Assembly: GCF_031846325.1 (NCBI RefSeq)
Contig: NZ_JAVRHZ010000001.1
Coordinates: 434,001 to 498,000 of the forward strand
Direction: 5' to 3'
From: Patiriisocius_A hiemis
Lineage (GTDB): Bacteria; Bacteroidota; Bacteroidia; Flavobacteriales; Flavobacteriaceae
Length of the DNA stretch: 64,000 bases
The notes beneath the pieces were generated by a model that saw only the letters and a program-made list of their open reading frames with translations, was not told the DNA's origin and made no database searches. Every line of letters begins with the position of its first letter. Position 1 is the stretch's first letter. Shown piece after piece: positions 37,014 through 46,503 of this stretch. A program made the position numbers and the translations under genes.

Positions 37014-39980
37014 ATGAATAGAATCCTTGTAGCCCTCTTTTTTAGCTTCCTATTAGCCCCTGTATTTGCACAGCAAATTAATCCATTAATTATTAAAGAC
37101 GATTTTGAAAACCAAAAGAAATGGGTGGATAGCATTTATGGTAATATGTCATTACAAGAAAAAGTTGGGCAACTTTTTATGGTAGATATTTATTCTAGTG
37201 ACCCTAAGGAAAAGGTTGATAAAGTAAAGGACTTAATTGTAAATCAATACATAGGCGGTGTTATATTTTCTAAAGGGGGGCCTAAACAACAGGTAAAACT
37301 TAATAACGAATTTCAAGAACTATCCAGAGTCCCATTAATGATGGCAATGGATGCAGAGTGGGGGCTTGCAATGAGGTTAGATTCTACGTTCGCGTACCCT
37401 TGGAATATGACTTTAGGTGCGATCACCAATGACGAAATCATTAAAAAAGTAGGAAAACGTATAGGAGAACATACCAAACGTATGGGAATGCATATCAACT
37501 TTGCACCTGTTGTAGATATTAACACCAATCCTAAAAATCCAATTATAGGAAATAGATCTTTTGGTGAAGATAAAGACAATGTAACACTAAAGTCTTTAGC
37601 ATTTATGAAAGGAATGCAAGAAGCAGGTATTCTTGCCAATGCAAAACATTTTCCTGGTCATGGTGATACAGATACAGACTCGCATAAAACCTTACCAACA
37701 ATTACCTTTGATAAAAAACGTATTGATAGTGTTGAGCTCTATCCTTACAAAAGGCTAATTCAGGACGGGTTAAGTAGTGTAATGGTGGCGCATCTTAATA
37801 TACCCTCGTTAGAAAATAGAGATGGTTATCCTTCCTCTATTTCAGAAAATATTGTTACAAATATTCTAAAAGGAGAATTAGGTTTTAATGGGCTTATTTT
37901 TACGGATGCTTTGAGCATGAAAGGAGCCTCCAATTTCAGTTCTCCAGGAGAGATAGATTTAGCTGCATTTTTGGCAGGAAATGATGTTTTATTAATTTCT
38001 GAAAATATACCTAAAGCCCACCAACTTATTGTAAATGCCTACAGGGAAAAAGTAATTTCTGAAGAACGTTTAGCTCATTCAGTTAAAAAAATTTTATATG
38101 CAAAATATAAAGTTGGCTTACATAACTACCAGCCTGTTGAAAGCAAATATATAATAGAAGATCTAAACTCTGTTATTGACCATGCACTCTATGAAGAAGC
38201 CATGGAAAATGCACTTACTGTTTTAAAAAATGACAAGGCCATATTGCCTATAAAAGACCTTCAAAAGAAGAAGATTGCTTATATAAACTTTGGTGATGCA
38301 GATAGTGGAGATTTCTTAAAACAATTACGTAAATATGCAGATGTTGACTGGGTAAAAGCCAAAAATCTTGACAGCTACGTTAAAAAACTAAAGAGTTATA
38401 ATTATGTAATTATAGGGTTTCATAAACCCAATGACAACCCATGGCAATCTTATAAATTTACTGAAAAAGAACTTATTTGGATGTATGAAATTGCAAGAAC
38501 CAATACTGTAATTTTAGATGTTTTTGCAAGACCTTATTCATTATTAGATTTAAAAAGCTCTACCAATTTTGAAGGCATCATTATGTCCTATCAAAATAGC
38601 AAAGTGTCTCAAGAACTTTCGGCACAACTTATTTTTGGAGCAAGAGAAGCAAATGGTAAGTTGCCTGTATCGTTAGGAGAAGATTTTCCGTTAAACACCC
38701 ACTATAAAACTAAATCCTTAAAGCGGCTACAATATGGAACTCCAGAAAGTGTGGGAGTTAATAGTTATAAACTCAAAAAAATAGATTCACTCGCAAATAT
38801 TGGTATCTGGGGGAATATGACACCTGGGATGCAGATACTAGTTGCTAGAAAGGGGAAAGTAATCTATAATAAAAACTTTGGCTACCATACTCAGGATAGA
38901 AAAAATAGAGTACGTGATAACGATGTTTATGATGTTGCTTCACTAACAAAAATACTAGCTTCTATGCCGCTCATAATTGAGTTGACAGATAGAGGTATTA
39001 TTTCGTTAGACACAAAACTTTCAGAGATTCTTACAGAATATAAGGGCACTAATAAAGCAAATATAACCTTGCAACAAATGCTATCGCATTATGCTAGACT
39101 CAAAGCATGGATTCCATTCTATATAAATACGATAGATACTATCACAAAAAAGCCAGCAACCAAGTATTATAAAACAAGAAGTGATACAGATTTCAATATT
39201 AAGGTTGCCAATGATTTGTATATGCGTAGTGATTATAAGGACAGTATTTATAAATTAATTAAAGAAAGTGACTTACGTAGTCGTGTAGGATACAAATACA
39301 GCGATTTGCCATATTACTTATTAAAAAAATATTTTGAGGAGTTTTATGGTACTAGCATGGATAAAATAGTACAACGTAACTTTTATGAATCGTTAGGTGC
39401 AAACTATACTACTTATAAACCTCTAAATAAGTTTAATAAAGTTGATATTGTCCCTACAGAAGATGATAGCTATTTTAGAATGCAAAAGGTGCATGGATAT
39501 GTACATGACCAAGGAGCAGCAATGTTAGGTGGTGTAAGTGGACATGCAGGTTTATTTAGTAATGCGAATGATGTAGCAAAGATTATGCAGCTCTATCTTC
39601 AAAGAGGGTTTTACGGGGGTAAACGTTATTTTAAACCCGAAACGTTTGATTTGTTTAATGTTTGTACATATTGTGACAAAGATGTAAGGCGTGGTATTGG
39701 GTTTGATAAACCGCAACTTGGTGATGTTGGTCCTACCTGTGGATGCGTATCTATGTCAAGTTTTGGTCATAGTGGTTTTACAGGAACATTTACTTGGGCA
39801 GACCCTGAAGAAGAAATTGTTTATGTATTCTTATCAAACCGTACCTACCCAAATGCAGAGAATAGAAAATTAATTGGTAGTAACTTACGAAGTAATATTC
39901 AAGAAGCTATATACAATGCTATAGATTATAGGAATGTAAAAACTAACCCTGTTGTAACCGATTTAAAACCTGAAGAATAA
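37014..39980 (+). CDS. Glycoside hydrolase family 3 fused to a beta-lactamase-type serine hydrolase
   Basis: A 988-residue two-domain secreted protein. The signal peptide ends near residue 19 (FAQ). Residues about 35-380 form a GH3 domain with NagZ-type features: AKHFPGHGDTDTDSH around residues 205-219 (His/Asp dyad) and FTDALSM with the candidate nucleophile Asp near 297. Residues about 400-560 match the GH3 C-terminal domain. The C-terminal half is a class C beta-lactamase/DD-peptidase fold with SLTK near residue 642 (SXXK serine). NagZ-like activity would release GlcNAc from peptidoglycan fragments, and the second domain could act on stem peptides. Its stop overlaps the bshA start by 1 base. 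Confidence 0.9.
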   Translation: MNRILVALFFSFLLAPVFAQQINPLIIKDDFENQKKWVDSIYGNMSLQEKVGQLFMVDIYSSDPKEKVDKVKDLIVNQYIGGVIFSKGGPKQQVKLNNEFQELSRVPLMMAMDAEWGLAMRLDSTFAYPWNMTLGAITNDEIIKKVGKRIGEHTKRMGMHINFAPVVDINTNPKNPIIGNRSFGEDKDNVTLKSLAFMKGMQEAGILANAKHFPGHGDTDTDSHKTLPTITFDKKRIDSVELYPYKRLIQDGLSSVMVAHLNIPSLENRDGYPSSISENIVTNILKGELGFNGLIFTDALSMKGASNFSSPGEIDLAAFLAGNDVLLISENIPKAHQLIVNAYREKVISEERLAHSVKKILYAKYKVGLHNYQPVESKYIIEDLNSVIDHALYEEAMENALTVLKNDKAILPIKDLQKKKIAYINFGDADSGDFLKQLRKYADVDWVKAKNLDSYVKKLKSYNYVIIGFHKPNDNPWQSYKFTEKELIWMYEIARTNTVILDVFARPYSLLDLKSSTNFEGIIMSYQNSKVSQELSAQLIFGAREANGKLPVSLGEDFPLNTHYKTKSLKRLQYGTPESVGVNSYKLKKIDSLANIGIWGNMTPGMQILVARKGKVIYNKNFGYHTQDRKNRVRDNDVYDVASLTKILASMPLIIELTDRGIISLDTKLSEILTEYKGTNKANITLQQMLSHYARLKAWIPFYINTIDTITKKPATKYYKTRSDTDFNIKVANDLYMRSDYKDSIYKLIKESDLRSRVGYKYSDLPYYLLKKYFEEFYGTSMDKIVQRNFYESLGANYTTYKPLNKFNKVDIVPTEDDSYFRMQKVHGYVHDQGAAMLGGVSGHAGLFSNANDVAKIMQLYLQRGFYGGKRYFKPETFDLFNVCTYCDKDVRRGIGFDKPQLGDVGPTCGCVSMSSFGHSGFTGTFTWADPEEEIVYVFLSNRTYPNAENRKLIGSNLRSNIQEAIYNAIDYRNVKTNPVVTDLKPEE

Positions 39981-41113
39981 TGAAAATCGCCATTGTGTGT
40001 TACCCTACATTTGGGGGAAGTGGAGTAGTAGCAACAGAATTAGGACTTGCTCTTGCTGAAAGAGGACACGAAGTACATTTTATTACATATAAGCAACCCG
40101 TTAGGTTAGAATTGCTTTCAACAAATATTCACTTTCACGAAGTAACTGTACCAGATTATCCATTGTTTCACTACCAGCCCTACGAGCTTGCTTTATCAAG
40201 TAAGTTAGTAGATATGGTGAAGCTTCATAAAATAGATTTATTACATGTACATTACGCTATTCCACACGCTTATGCAGGTTATATGGCAAAAAAAATGTTA
40301 CAAGCTGAAGGTATATCGATACCAATGGTAACTACCTTACATGGTACCGATATAACATTAGTAGGAAACCATCCACATTATAAACCAGCAGTAACTTTTA
40401 GTATTAACAAAAGTGATGTGGTAACTTCTGTTTCTGAAAGTTTAAAAGAAGACACACTTCGTCTGTTTAATGTTTCAAATGGAATAGAGGTAGTACCTAA
40501 TTTTATTGATACAAGCAAAATAAATACTGCTTTTACCGATTGTCAACGAGATTTAATGGCTACTGAAGAAGAACGTATTGTTGCACATATAAGTAACCTA
40601 CGTCCAGTAAAACGTATTACAGATGTAATTGAAATTTTTGATAGAATTCAAAAAGAAATACCTGCTAAACTTTTGATAGTAGGAGAGGGACCAGAACATG
40701 AACCGGCTTTACAACTTGCTAAAGATAAAGGAATCGCTAAGAAAGTAGTATTTTTAGGAAACAGTAATGAAATAGACAAAATACTATGCTTTAGTGATTT
40801 GTTTTTACTTCCTTCAGAAAAAGAAAGTTTTGGTCTAGCTGCGCTTGAAGCTATGGTAAATGCTGTACCTGTAATATCAAGTAATACAGGAGGGTTACCA
40901 GAAGTTAACGAAGATGGGGTTAGTGGATTTTTAAGTGATGTAGGAAATGTAGATGAAATGGCAAAAAACGCACTATCTATTCTCCGAGACCCAGAAGTAT
41001 TACAACAATTTAAAAATCAAGCAAAAGAAGTTTCCCAAAAATTTGATACACAAGCTATAGTTCCTATGTATGAAGCTGTTTATAAAAAAGCGTTGAAGAA
41101 GATAAGTACATAA
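39980..41113 (+). CDS. bshA: N-acetyl-alpha-D-glucosaminyl L-malate synthase BshA
   Basis: A 377-residue GT4 glycosyltransferase that joins GlcNAc from UDP-GlcNAc to L-malate, the first step of bacillithiol synthesis. The N-terminus IAIVCYPTFGGSGVVATELG is diagnostic for BshA. Further motifs are LHGTDITLVG, the donor-site SNLRPVKRITDVI and the EX7E segment ESFGLAALEA followed by VISSNTGGLPEV. The start overlaps the GH3/hydrolase stop (TAATG) and a terminator follows. BshB and BshC are not in the window. Presence of bshA means bacillithiol is probably the main low-molecular-weight thiol. Confidence 0.95.
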   Translation: MKIAIVCYPTFGGSGVVATELGLALAERGHEVHFITYKQPVRLELLSTNIHFHEVTVPDYPLFHYQPYELALSSKLVDMVKLHKIDLLHVHYAIPHAYAGYMAKKMLQAEGISIPMVTTLHGTDITLVGNHPHYKPAVTFSINKSDVVTSVSESLKEDTLRLFNVSNGIEVVPNFIDTSKINTAFTDCQRDLMATEEERIVAHISNLRPVKRITDVIEIFDRIQKEIPAKLLIVGEGPEHEPALQLAKDKGIAKKVVFLGNSNEIDKILCFSDLFLLPSEKESFGLAALEAMVNAVPVISSNTGGLPEVNEDGVSGFLSDVGNVDEMAKNALSILRDPEVLQQFKNQAKEVSQKFDTQAIVPMYEAVYKKALKKIST

Positions 41114-41145
41114 AAAAACCACGCAATAGGCGTGGTTTGAAATTA
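41112..41145. terminator. Bidirectional intrinsic terminator after bshA
   Basis: AAACCACGC (41116-41124) pairs perfectly with GCGTGGTTT (41130-41138) around a five-base loop, with flanking A and T tracts. It separates bshA from the convergent outer-membrane protein gene. Confidence 0.85.
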
Positions 41146-41158
41146 GTTTTTCTCTCTT

Positions 41159-41647
41159 TTAAAATTGATAGCGTATCCCCAGTGCAATATCAAAATCTAC
41201 ATCATCATTGAAATCTCCAAATCCAATTTCGGGTCTAAAGTCTAGTGATAGTAGTAAAGGGATGTCAAAATTGTACTCTATACCAATATCACCTGCAGCA
41301 TACAAAAAGGTTTCACTATCATCGTCAAATCCTTCAAAGTCATTATCAAAATCTACCTGTGCTACACCACCACCAGCACCTACGTACCAATTAAAATTAC
41401 CATCAAGTGCCCATACCCATTGGTATAAACCTGTTAATCTATAGGCATCAAAATTCTTATTATTTCTCCACCCAAGGTCAAATTCTAACCTATTATTATC
41501 ACCTACAGCACGTTGATAACTTACTTCTGTACCAAAGCCGTCACTATCACCCAGTCTTAAACCTAATGCATTTTTTGCAATTTGTTGTGCTGACGCTTCT
41601 ATTGAAAAACCAGCTAAGATTACCAATACTAAAATTAGTTTTTTCAT
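41159..41647 (-). CDS. Outer-membrane beta-barrel protein, 162 residues
   Basis: 162 residues from ATG 41647 (MKKLILVLVILAG). An upstream in-frame TTG would add 11 residues and spoil the signal. The signal peptide ends near SAQQ (21). The mature part alternates aromatic/hydrophobic residues with glycine and charged residues, runs of Asp in loops (DFDNDFEGFDDDSET) and a C-terminal aromatic ending in F (ALGIRYQF), as in OmpW/OprF-like eight-stranded barrels. Role unknown; a small porin-like or surface barrel is likely. Calcium or acidic loops may bind cations. Confidence 0.85.
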   Translation of the reverse strand: MKKLILVLVILAGFSIEASAQQIAKNALGLRLGDSDGFGTEVSYQRAVGDNNRLEFDLGWRNNKNFDAYRLTGLYQWVWALDGNFNWYVGAGGGVAQVDFDNDFEGFDDDSETFLYAAGDIGIEYNFDIPLLLSLDFRPEIGFGDFNDDVDFDIALGIRYQF

Positions 41648-41677
41648 AATTGTTTTGTTTAAGTTTGTTAACGATAG

Positions 41678-41685
41678 CAAAGCTA
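41678..41685 (-). promoter_or_regulatory. Candidate -7 element of the beta-barrel gene
   Basis: The minus strand reads TAGCTTTG, an exact TAnnTTTG match, 30 bases before the ATG at 41647. No clear -33 TTG at standard spacing. Confidence 0.4.
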
Positions 41686-41754
41686 CTTCTATTGCAAGTT
41701 GTTAAAAGTTAAGACACAGCCAAAAATAGGTGTATTGCTCAAAAAGTATTGTTA

Positions 41755-44676
41755 ATGGAAACCCCAATAACATCTAAAATGTTAGAAAAGTTAAAAAATG
41801 ATCTCTTTGGAGATTTGTTTTTTGATGACTTACACAAAAAATTATATGCTACAGACGCATCTGTATATAGGATGCTTCCAGTAGCAGTAGCCTTTCCAAA
41901 AAATACAGAAGACATAAAAGTCTTAATTAGTTTTGCTAATACATATAAAATAGGGCTCATTCCACGCGCTGCAGGAACATCATTAGCTGGACAATGTGTA
42001 GGTGAAGGCATTGTGATTGATGTTTCTAAATATTTAACCAATATTCTTTCATTAGACATAACTAATAAAACCGTAACTGTAGAACCTGGGGTAATTAGGG
42101 ACGAGCTTAATGAGTATCTTAAACCTCATGGTTTATTCTTTGGACCTAATACTTCTACTAGTAACCGTTGTATGATAGGAGGTATGGTTGGTAATAACTC
42201 TAGCGGTACCACTTCAATTAAATACGGAGTAACAAGAGATAAAGTGGTGGCTTTAAAGACCTTATTGTCTAATGGTGAAGAGGTTGTTTTTTCTGAAGTT
42301 TCTTCAACACAATTTAGACAAAAAGCACAAGAGAATACTTTAGAAGGTAGTATTTATAACATTTTACTAAACACCCTTTCTCCTGCAAGTGTACAACAAG
42401 AAATAATAAGAGAGTTTCCTAAACCTGAAATTCATAGACGTAATACAGGTTATGCGCTTGATAGTTTGATTACAACAGAAACCTTTTCTAAAAGCGAAAA
42501 GAAAACAAATATTGCTTCTCTTCTATGCGGAAGTGAAGGTACACTAGCTTTTACCACAGAAATTACACTTAAATTAGATGTACTCCAGCCTGCAAATTCT
42601 GCAATGCTTGTAGGTCATTATCATAGTGTTAACAAATGCTTACTAGATGTTTTAGAAGCTATGAAACACGATTTGGATACATGTGAAATGCTTGATGATA
42701 CCATCCTCAACTGTACAAAACAGAATAAAAAATACGATAGCTATCGCTATTTTATTGAAGGTGAGCCAAAAGCCTTACTCTTTTTTGAAATTAGAGATAG
42801 CAGTAGAGAAAAAGTATTAGAAAAAGTAAACCAACTAAAAGTTACATTACAGAAAACTCAAAATAGCTATGCTACCGTGTTGTTAGAGAAGGAGGCTATA
42901 ACTAAAGCTATGGAGCTTCGTAAGGCTGGGCTTGGTTTACTTGGAAATATGGTTGGCGATAAAAAAGCGGTTGCATGTATTGAGGATACCGCTGTCGCAA
43001 TAGAAGATTTACCTAGCTACATTGACGAATTTAGTAAACTAATGAAGCAAAATAAACAAGATGCTGTTTATTATGCACATGCAGGTGCAGGAGAATTGCA
43101 TTTACGCCCTATTTTAAATTTAAAGAAAGAAGCCGATGTTGCCTTTTTTAAATCTATTACGACACAAGTAGCTCAGCTGGTAAAAAAATATAATGGTTCT
43201 TTTTCTGGAGAACATGGAGATGGTATTGTAAGAGGTGCTTTTTTACCTTTATTAATTGGAGGTAAAAATTATGAGATTGTTAAAACAGTTAAAACTACTT
43301 TTGATCCTTACAATATTTTTAATCCAAACAAAATAGTAGCTCCATATCCAATGGACAATTCGCTTCGATATATACCTGATAGAGAAGAGCCAGACATTCC
43401 TACTAAAATATCGTTCAAGCAAAATCAAGGAATCTTAAGACTCGCTGAAAATTGTAATGGAAGTGGTGATTGTAGAAAATCAGCTGGAAATGGAACTATG
43501 TGCCCAAGCTATCAAGCCACTAAAAATGAAAAAGACAGTACACGTGGTAGAGCTAATGTATTAAGAGAAGTTTTGACTAATAATAAAACTGCCAATAGAT
43601 TTAATTCTAAAGAGTTAAAAGAAGTTTTCGATTTATGTATAAGCTGTAAAGCTTGTGCTACAGAGTGCCCAAGTAATGTAGATATGGCAATTGCAAAGGC
43701 AGAGTTCCAATTTCAGTATAATAAAACACATAAGCCAAGTAAAGCAGATTCATTTTTTGCTAAAAGCACTCACTATAATAAACTGGCATCTAGGTTTTCA
43801 ACTTTGAGTAATTTTTTAATTACAAATTCAGTTACCTCAAGATTGCTAAAAAAGCGTTACCATATAGCACCTAAAAGGAGTCTGCCAAAGATTGCCAAAA
43901 AAAGCTATCATGAAAAGTGTAAAAACTTAGAAAAAGGGAGCGCAAGTTATAACTACCATCTTTATTTATTTGTAGATGAGTTTTCCAATTATCTAGACGT
44001 CAAATTAGTTCAAGATGCTTACTTTTTGTTAGGAAAATTGGGTTATGAGGTTGGTTTAATTACTAATCTTGATAGTGGTAGAGCGTTATTATCTAAAGGT
44101 TTTTTAGATGAAGCAAAAACTGAAATAGATAAAAATATTAAAAAACTAAAAGACATTGTTTCTGAACAAACACCACTTGTAGGGATAGAACCTTCTGCTA
44201 TTTTAGGATTTAGAGATGAGTTTCCAAAGCTTGCAAGTGATACAGCAGGAGCTAAAAAAATAGCAAAAAGCACTTATCTTATTGAGGAGTTTTTAGCTTC
44301 AGAAATTGAAAAAGGAAAAATTACTGCATCTAACTTTACTTCAGAGAAAAAGGAAATAAAAATTCACAACCATTGTCATCAAAAAGCATTGAGCAACCAA
44401 AAAGTAACATTTGATATTTTAAATCTCCCTGCAAACTATAATCCAACGATAATTAACTCTGGTTGTTGCGGAATGGCTGGTAGTTTTGGTTATGAAAAAC
44501 AACATTATGAGGTTAGCATGCAAATAGGGGAGTTACGGTTGTTTCCTGCGGTGAGAAAATCTTCTAAAGATGTGATTATTGCTGCTAATGGAACAAGTTG
44601 CAGACACCAAATTAAAGATGGTACAGATCGAGAAGCATTGCACCCTGTTACTATTTTATGTAATGCATTGGTTTAG
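41755..44676 (+). CDS. FAD-linked and Fe-S oxidoreductase of the YdiJ/D-2-hydroxyacid dehydrogenase type
   Basis: A 973-residue fused enzyme. Start at ATG 41755. The N-terminal PCMH-type FAD domain has PRAAGTSLAGQC and GPNTSTSNRCMIGGMVGNNS. Then comes an FAD-oxidase C domain (residues about 280-540, including EHGDGIVRG). Fe-S segments follow: NGSGDCRKSAGNGTMCPSY and CISCKACATECP near 630-650. A final CCG-type region has NHCHQKAL and GCCGMAGSFGYE. This order is that of YdiJ/FAD-linked D-2-hydroxyacid (D-2-hydroxyglutarate or D-lactate) dehydrogenases, which pass electrons to quinone. The substrate is not decided. Its 3' end overlaps the convergent lipoprotein gene by 4 bases. Confidence 0.88.
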   Translation: METPITSKMLEKLKNDLFGDLFFDDLHKKLYATDASVYRMLPVAVAFPKNTEDIKVLISFANTYKIGLIPRAAGTSLAGQCVGEGIVIDVSKYLTNILSLDITNKTVTVEPGVIRDELNEYLKPHGLFFGPNTSTSNRCMIGGMVGNNSSGTTSIKYGVTRDKVVALKTLLSNGEEVVFSEVSSTQFRQKAQENTLEGSIYNILLNTLSPASVQQEIIREFPKPEIHRRNTGYALDSLITTETFSKSEKKTNIASLLCGSEGTLAFTTEITLKLDVLQPANSAMLVGHYHSVNKCLLDVLEAMKHDLDTCEMLDDTILNCTKQNKKYDSYRYFIEGEPKALLFFEIRDSSREKVLEKVNQLKVTLQKTQNSYATVLLEKEAITKAMELRKAGLGLLGNMVGDKKAVACIEDTAVAIEDLPSYIDEFSKLMKQNKQDAVYYAHAGAGELHLRPILNLKKEADVAFFKSITTQVAQLVKKYNGSFSGEHGDGIVRGAFLPLLIGGKNYEIVKTVKTTFDPYNIFNPNKIVAPYPMDNSLRYIPDREEPDIPTKISFKQNQGILRLAENCNGSGDCRKSAGNGTMCPSYQATKNEKDSTRGRANVLREVLTNNKTANRFNSKELKEVFDLCISCKACATECPSNVDMAIAKAEFQFQYNKTHKPSKADSFFAKSTHYNKLASRFSTLSNFLITNSVTSRLLKKRYHIAPKRSLPKIAKKSYHEKCKNLEKGSASYNYHLYLFVDEFSNYLDVKLVQDAYFLLGKLGYEVGLITNLDSGRALLSKGFLDEAKTEIDKNIKKLKDIVSEQTPLVGIEPSAILGFRDEFPKLASDTAGAKKIAKSTYLIEEFLASEIEKGKITASNFTSEKKEIKIHNHCHQKALSNQKVTFDILNLPANYNPTIINSGCCGMAGSFGYEKQHYEVSMQIGELRLFPAVRKSSKDVIIAANGTSCRHQIKDGTDREALHPVTILCNALV

Positions 44677-45464
44677 TTTCCTATAGAAAAGGTGTCTAGA
44701 ATTTGTGTAGCACTTGACATGCCTTCTTCAGGAATTGGTAATTCTATTCCAAGACCACTTAAATCTTCTAATTGATAAGATATTTCAACTTCAGAGTATG
44801 TAAGACCTATATTATTTACATAAGTATTCACTGCAGTTAATACCTCTTGTTCACTTAGTATTGGAACTGGAATAGTTATAGGACCTGCTTCAATAAGAGC
44901 CGTAATTGCCAAAGTAAGTTTTATATCTGTTACTGGAGAAGAGGATGATGTTCCGTTTTCAAAATCATCTTCTATGAGTATTGCTACGTGATTACTTGAA
45001 AGTGTATAGGTAACCTCAAAGGGGATTCCTTGAAACTCTTGTTCTATTGTGTTTGTAACCGAACTTAGTTCTCCATTTGGAAAAGTGGTGTCATACAATA
45101 TAAAATCTGTTATTGGTATGTCTATTGTTGGCAAACCATCTACGGGAGCTATTCCAAGGTTTCCGGTGGCTAAAAGCTGGGTTTCCGTTTTACGTAAGGC
45201 AGTTTCAGATAAAAAAACTGTCATAAACCCCGTTCTAGGTATTTGTGCATCAAGATTAGTATATTCTTGATTGCTTATAATTTCAGTACCTACAACAAAC
45301 AACGAGTCTTTTGTTTGTCCCTGCTCATTAGTATTAGTATAGGTCCAATATGAGTTTGCTTCTAAGGGAAAAAAGTTAGTTTCAATTTCGGCCTGAGAGT
45401 TATCATCATTATTGGAACAACTAAGAAGTACAATGGCCAGAAGAAAAAGATAAATATTTTTCAT
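44673..45464 (-). CDS. Hypothetical lipoprotein, 263 residues
   Basis: 263 residues from ATG 45464 (MKNIYLFLLAIVLLSC). A TTG 18 bases upstream would lengthen the signal. The lipobox LLSC places Cys16 as the lipid site, followed by SNNDDNSQ, an Asn/Asp-rich sorting-type linker. The mature part is beta-rich (YWTYTNTNEQGQTKDSLFVVGTE) and resembles secreted lipoproteins of unknown role. It starts 27 bases after the LpxH-like gene on the same strand and converges with the YdiJ-type gene. Confidence 0.75.
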   Translation of the reverse strand: MKNIYLFLLAIVLLSCSNNDDNSQAEIETNFFPLEANSYWTYTNTNEQGQTKDSLFVVGTEIISNQEYTNLDAQIPRTGFMTVFLSETALRKTETQLLATGNLGIAPVDGLPTIDIPITDFILYDTTFPNGELSSVTNTIEQEFQGIPFEVTYTLSSNHVAILIEDDFENGTSSSSPVTDIKLTLAITALIEAGPITIPVPILSEQEVLTAVNTYVNNIGLTYSEVEISYQLEDLSGLGIELPIPEEGMSSATQILDTFSIGN

Positions 45465-45491
45465 TAAAAAGTATTTTTTCAAATATACTTT

Positions 45492-46331
45492 TTAATTCGA
45501 GTTTGTAGCAATAAAAGCTGATATTAAAGACTCAAAGCCCTCTTCTTCTTCGTTAATTTCTTTTAGGTCAGAATCTTTAGTAAGCACTTTTATTGTATTG
45601 TCGTAACTATACAGTTTCCATTGTTCATTTCGATATTCTAATGCTGTTAAGTTCTCTATCCAATCACCACTGTTTAGATATAAACATTTCCCCTTAGCAT
45701 TCTTAACTTCACGTATAGTTGGTTGATGTATATGACCACAAACTACATAGTCAAATCCATTTTCTATAGCCAACTCTGTTGCAGTATTTTCAAAGTCTGA
45801 AATAAATTTTATAGCGCCTTTCACACTATTTTTTATTTTTTTGGAAAGAGAGTACTTTTCCTTACCAAACTTTGCAAGTATAGTGTTAATCATTCTGTTT
45901 AGTAAAATTAGAATGTCATAACCCCAGCCTCCTAATTTAGCAATCCACTTTGTATGTTGTATAGAGGCATCAAAAACATCACCATGAAAAAACCAAGCTT
46001 TTTTACCATCAAGATTTAAGATTAGCTTATCTAAAATTTGAATATTACCCATTTTAGTATCACTAAATTTCCTTAATTTCTCATCGTGATTTCCTGTAAT
46101 GTAGTAAACACGGGTCCCTTTTGTTGCTAACGCTATTATTTTTTTAATAACTTGAAGGTGTGATTTTGGGAAGTAACGTTTTCTAAACTGCCACATATCT
46201 ATAATATCGCCGTTTAAAATTAATTTTTTTGGCTTTATTCCATTGAGATAATGCAATACTTCCTTAGCATGACACCCATAGGTGCCTAAGTGAATATCAG
46301 ACAATACAACAATATCAACCTTCCTTTTCAA
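45492..46331 (-). CDS. Metallophosphoesterase, UDP-2,3-diacylglucosamine diphosphatase-like (LpxH-like)
   Basis: A 279-residue calcineurin-type phosphoesterase with the full metal motif series: LSDIHLGTYG (DXH), NGDIIDMW (GDXXD), GNHDEKL (GNHD), HGDVFDAS and CGHIHQP (GHXH). The length and the WFHGDVFDA segment match Bacteroidota LpxH/LpxG-type proteins proposed to make lipid X in lipid A synthesis, though other pyrophosphatase roles are possible. The start is TTG at 46331, which gives a normal N-terminus; no ATG is near. It is separated from aroC by a 172-base divergent intergenic region. Confidence 0.88.
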   Translation of the reverse strand: MKRKVDIVVLSDIHLGTYGCHAKEVLHYLNGIKPKKLILNGDIIDMWQFRKRYFPKSHLQVIKKIIALATKGTRVYYITGNHDEKLRKFSDTKMGNIQILDKLILNLDGKKAWFFHGDVFDASIQHTKWIAKLGGWGYDILILLNRMINTILAKFGKEKYSLSKKIKNSVKGAIKFISDFENTATELAIENGFDYVVCGHIHQPTIREVKNAKGKCLYLNSGDWIENLTALEYRNEQWKLYSYDNTIKVLTKDSDLKEINEEEEGFESLISAFIATNSN

Positions 46332-46480
46332 TAGACAAATTTTAAAACAAATATTTTATAATTTTTGCTGATTTTGTTTAATTGAATGTTATGAAACTAT
46401 AGGTAGACTGTTATCTATTCTTAATTTTATGTTTATAAATTATTAAGTGGGGTTTACTTTTAATATTCAGCATTAAAATT

Positions 46481-46488
46481 TACATTTG
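46481..46488 (+). promoter_or_regulatory. Candidate -7 element of aroC
   Basis: TACATTTG matches TAnnTTTG exactly and lies only 15 bases upstream of the aroC ATG at 46504, implying a very short leader. No TTG at -33. Confidence 0.4.
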
Positions 46489-46503
46489 TTACAAACACAA
46501 CAA

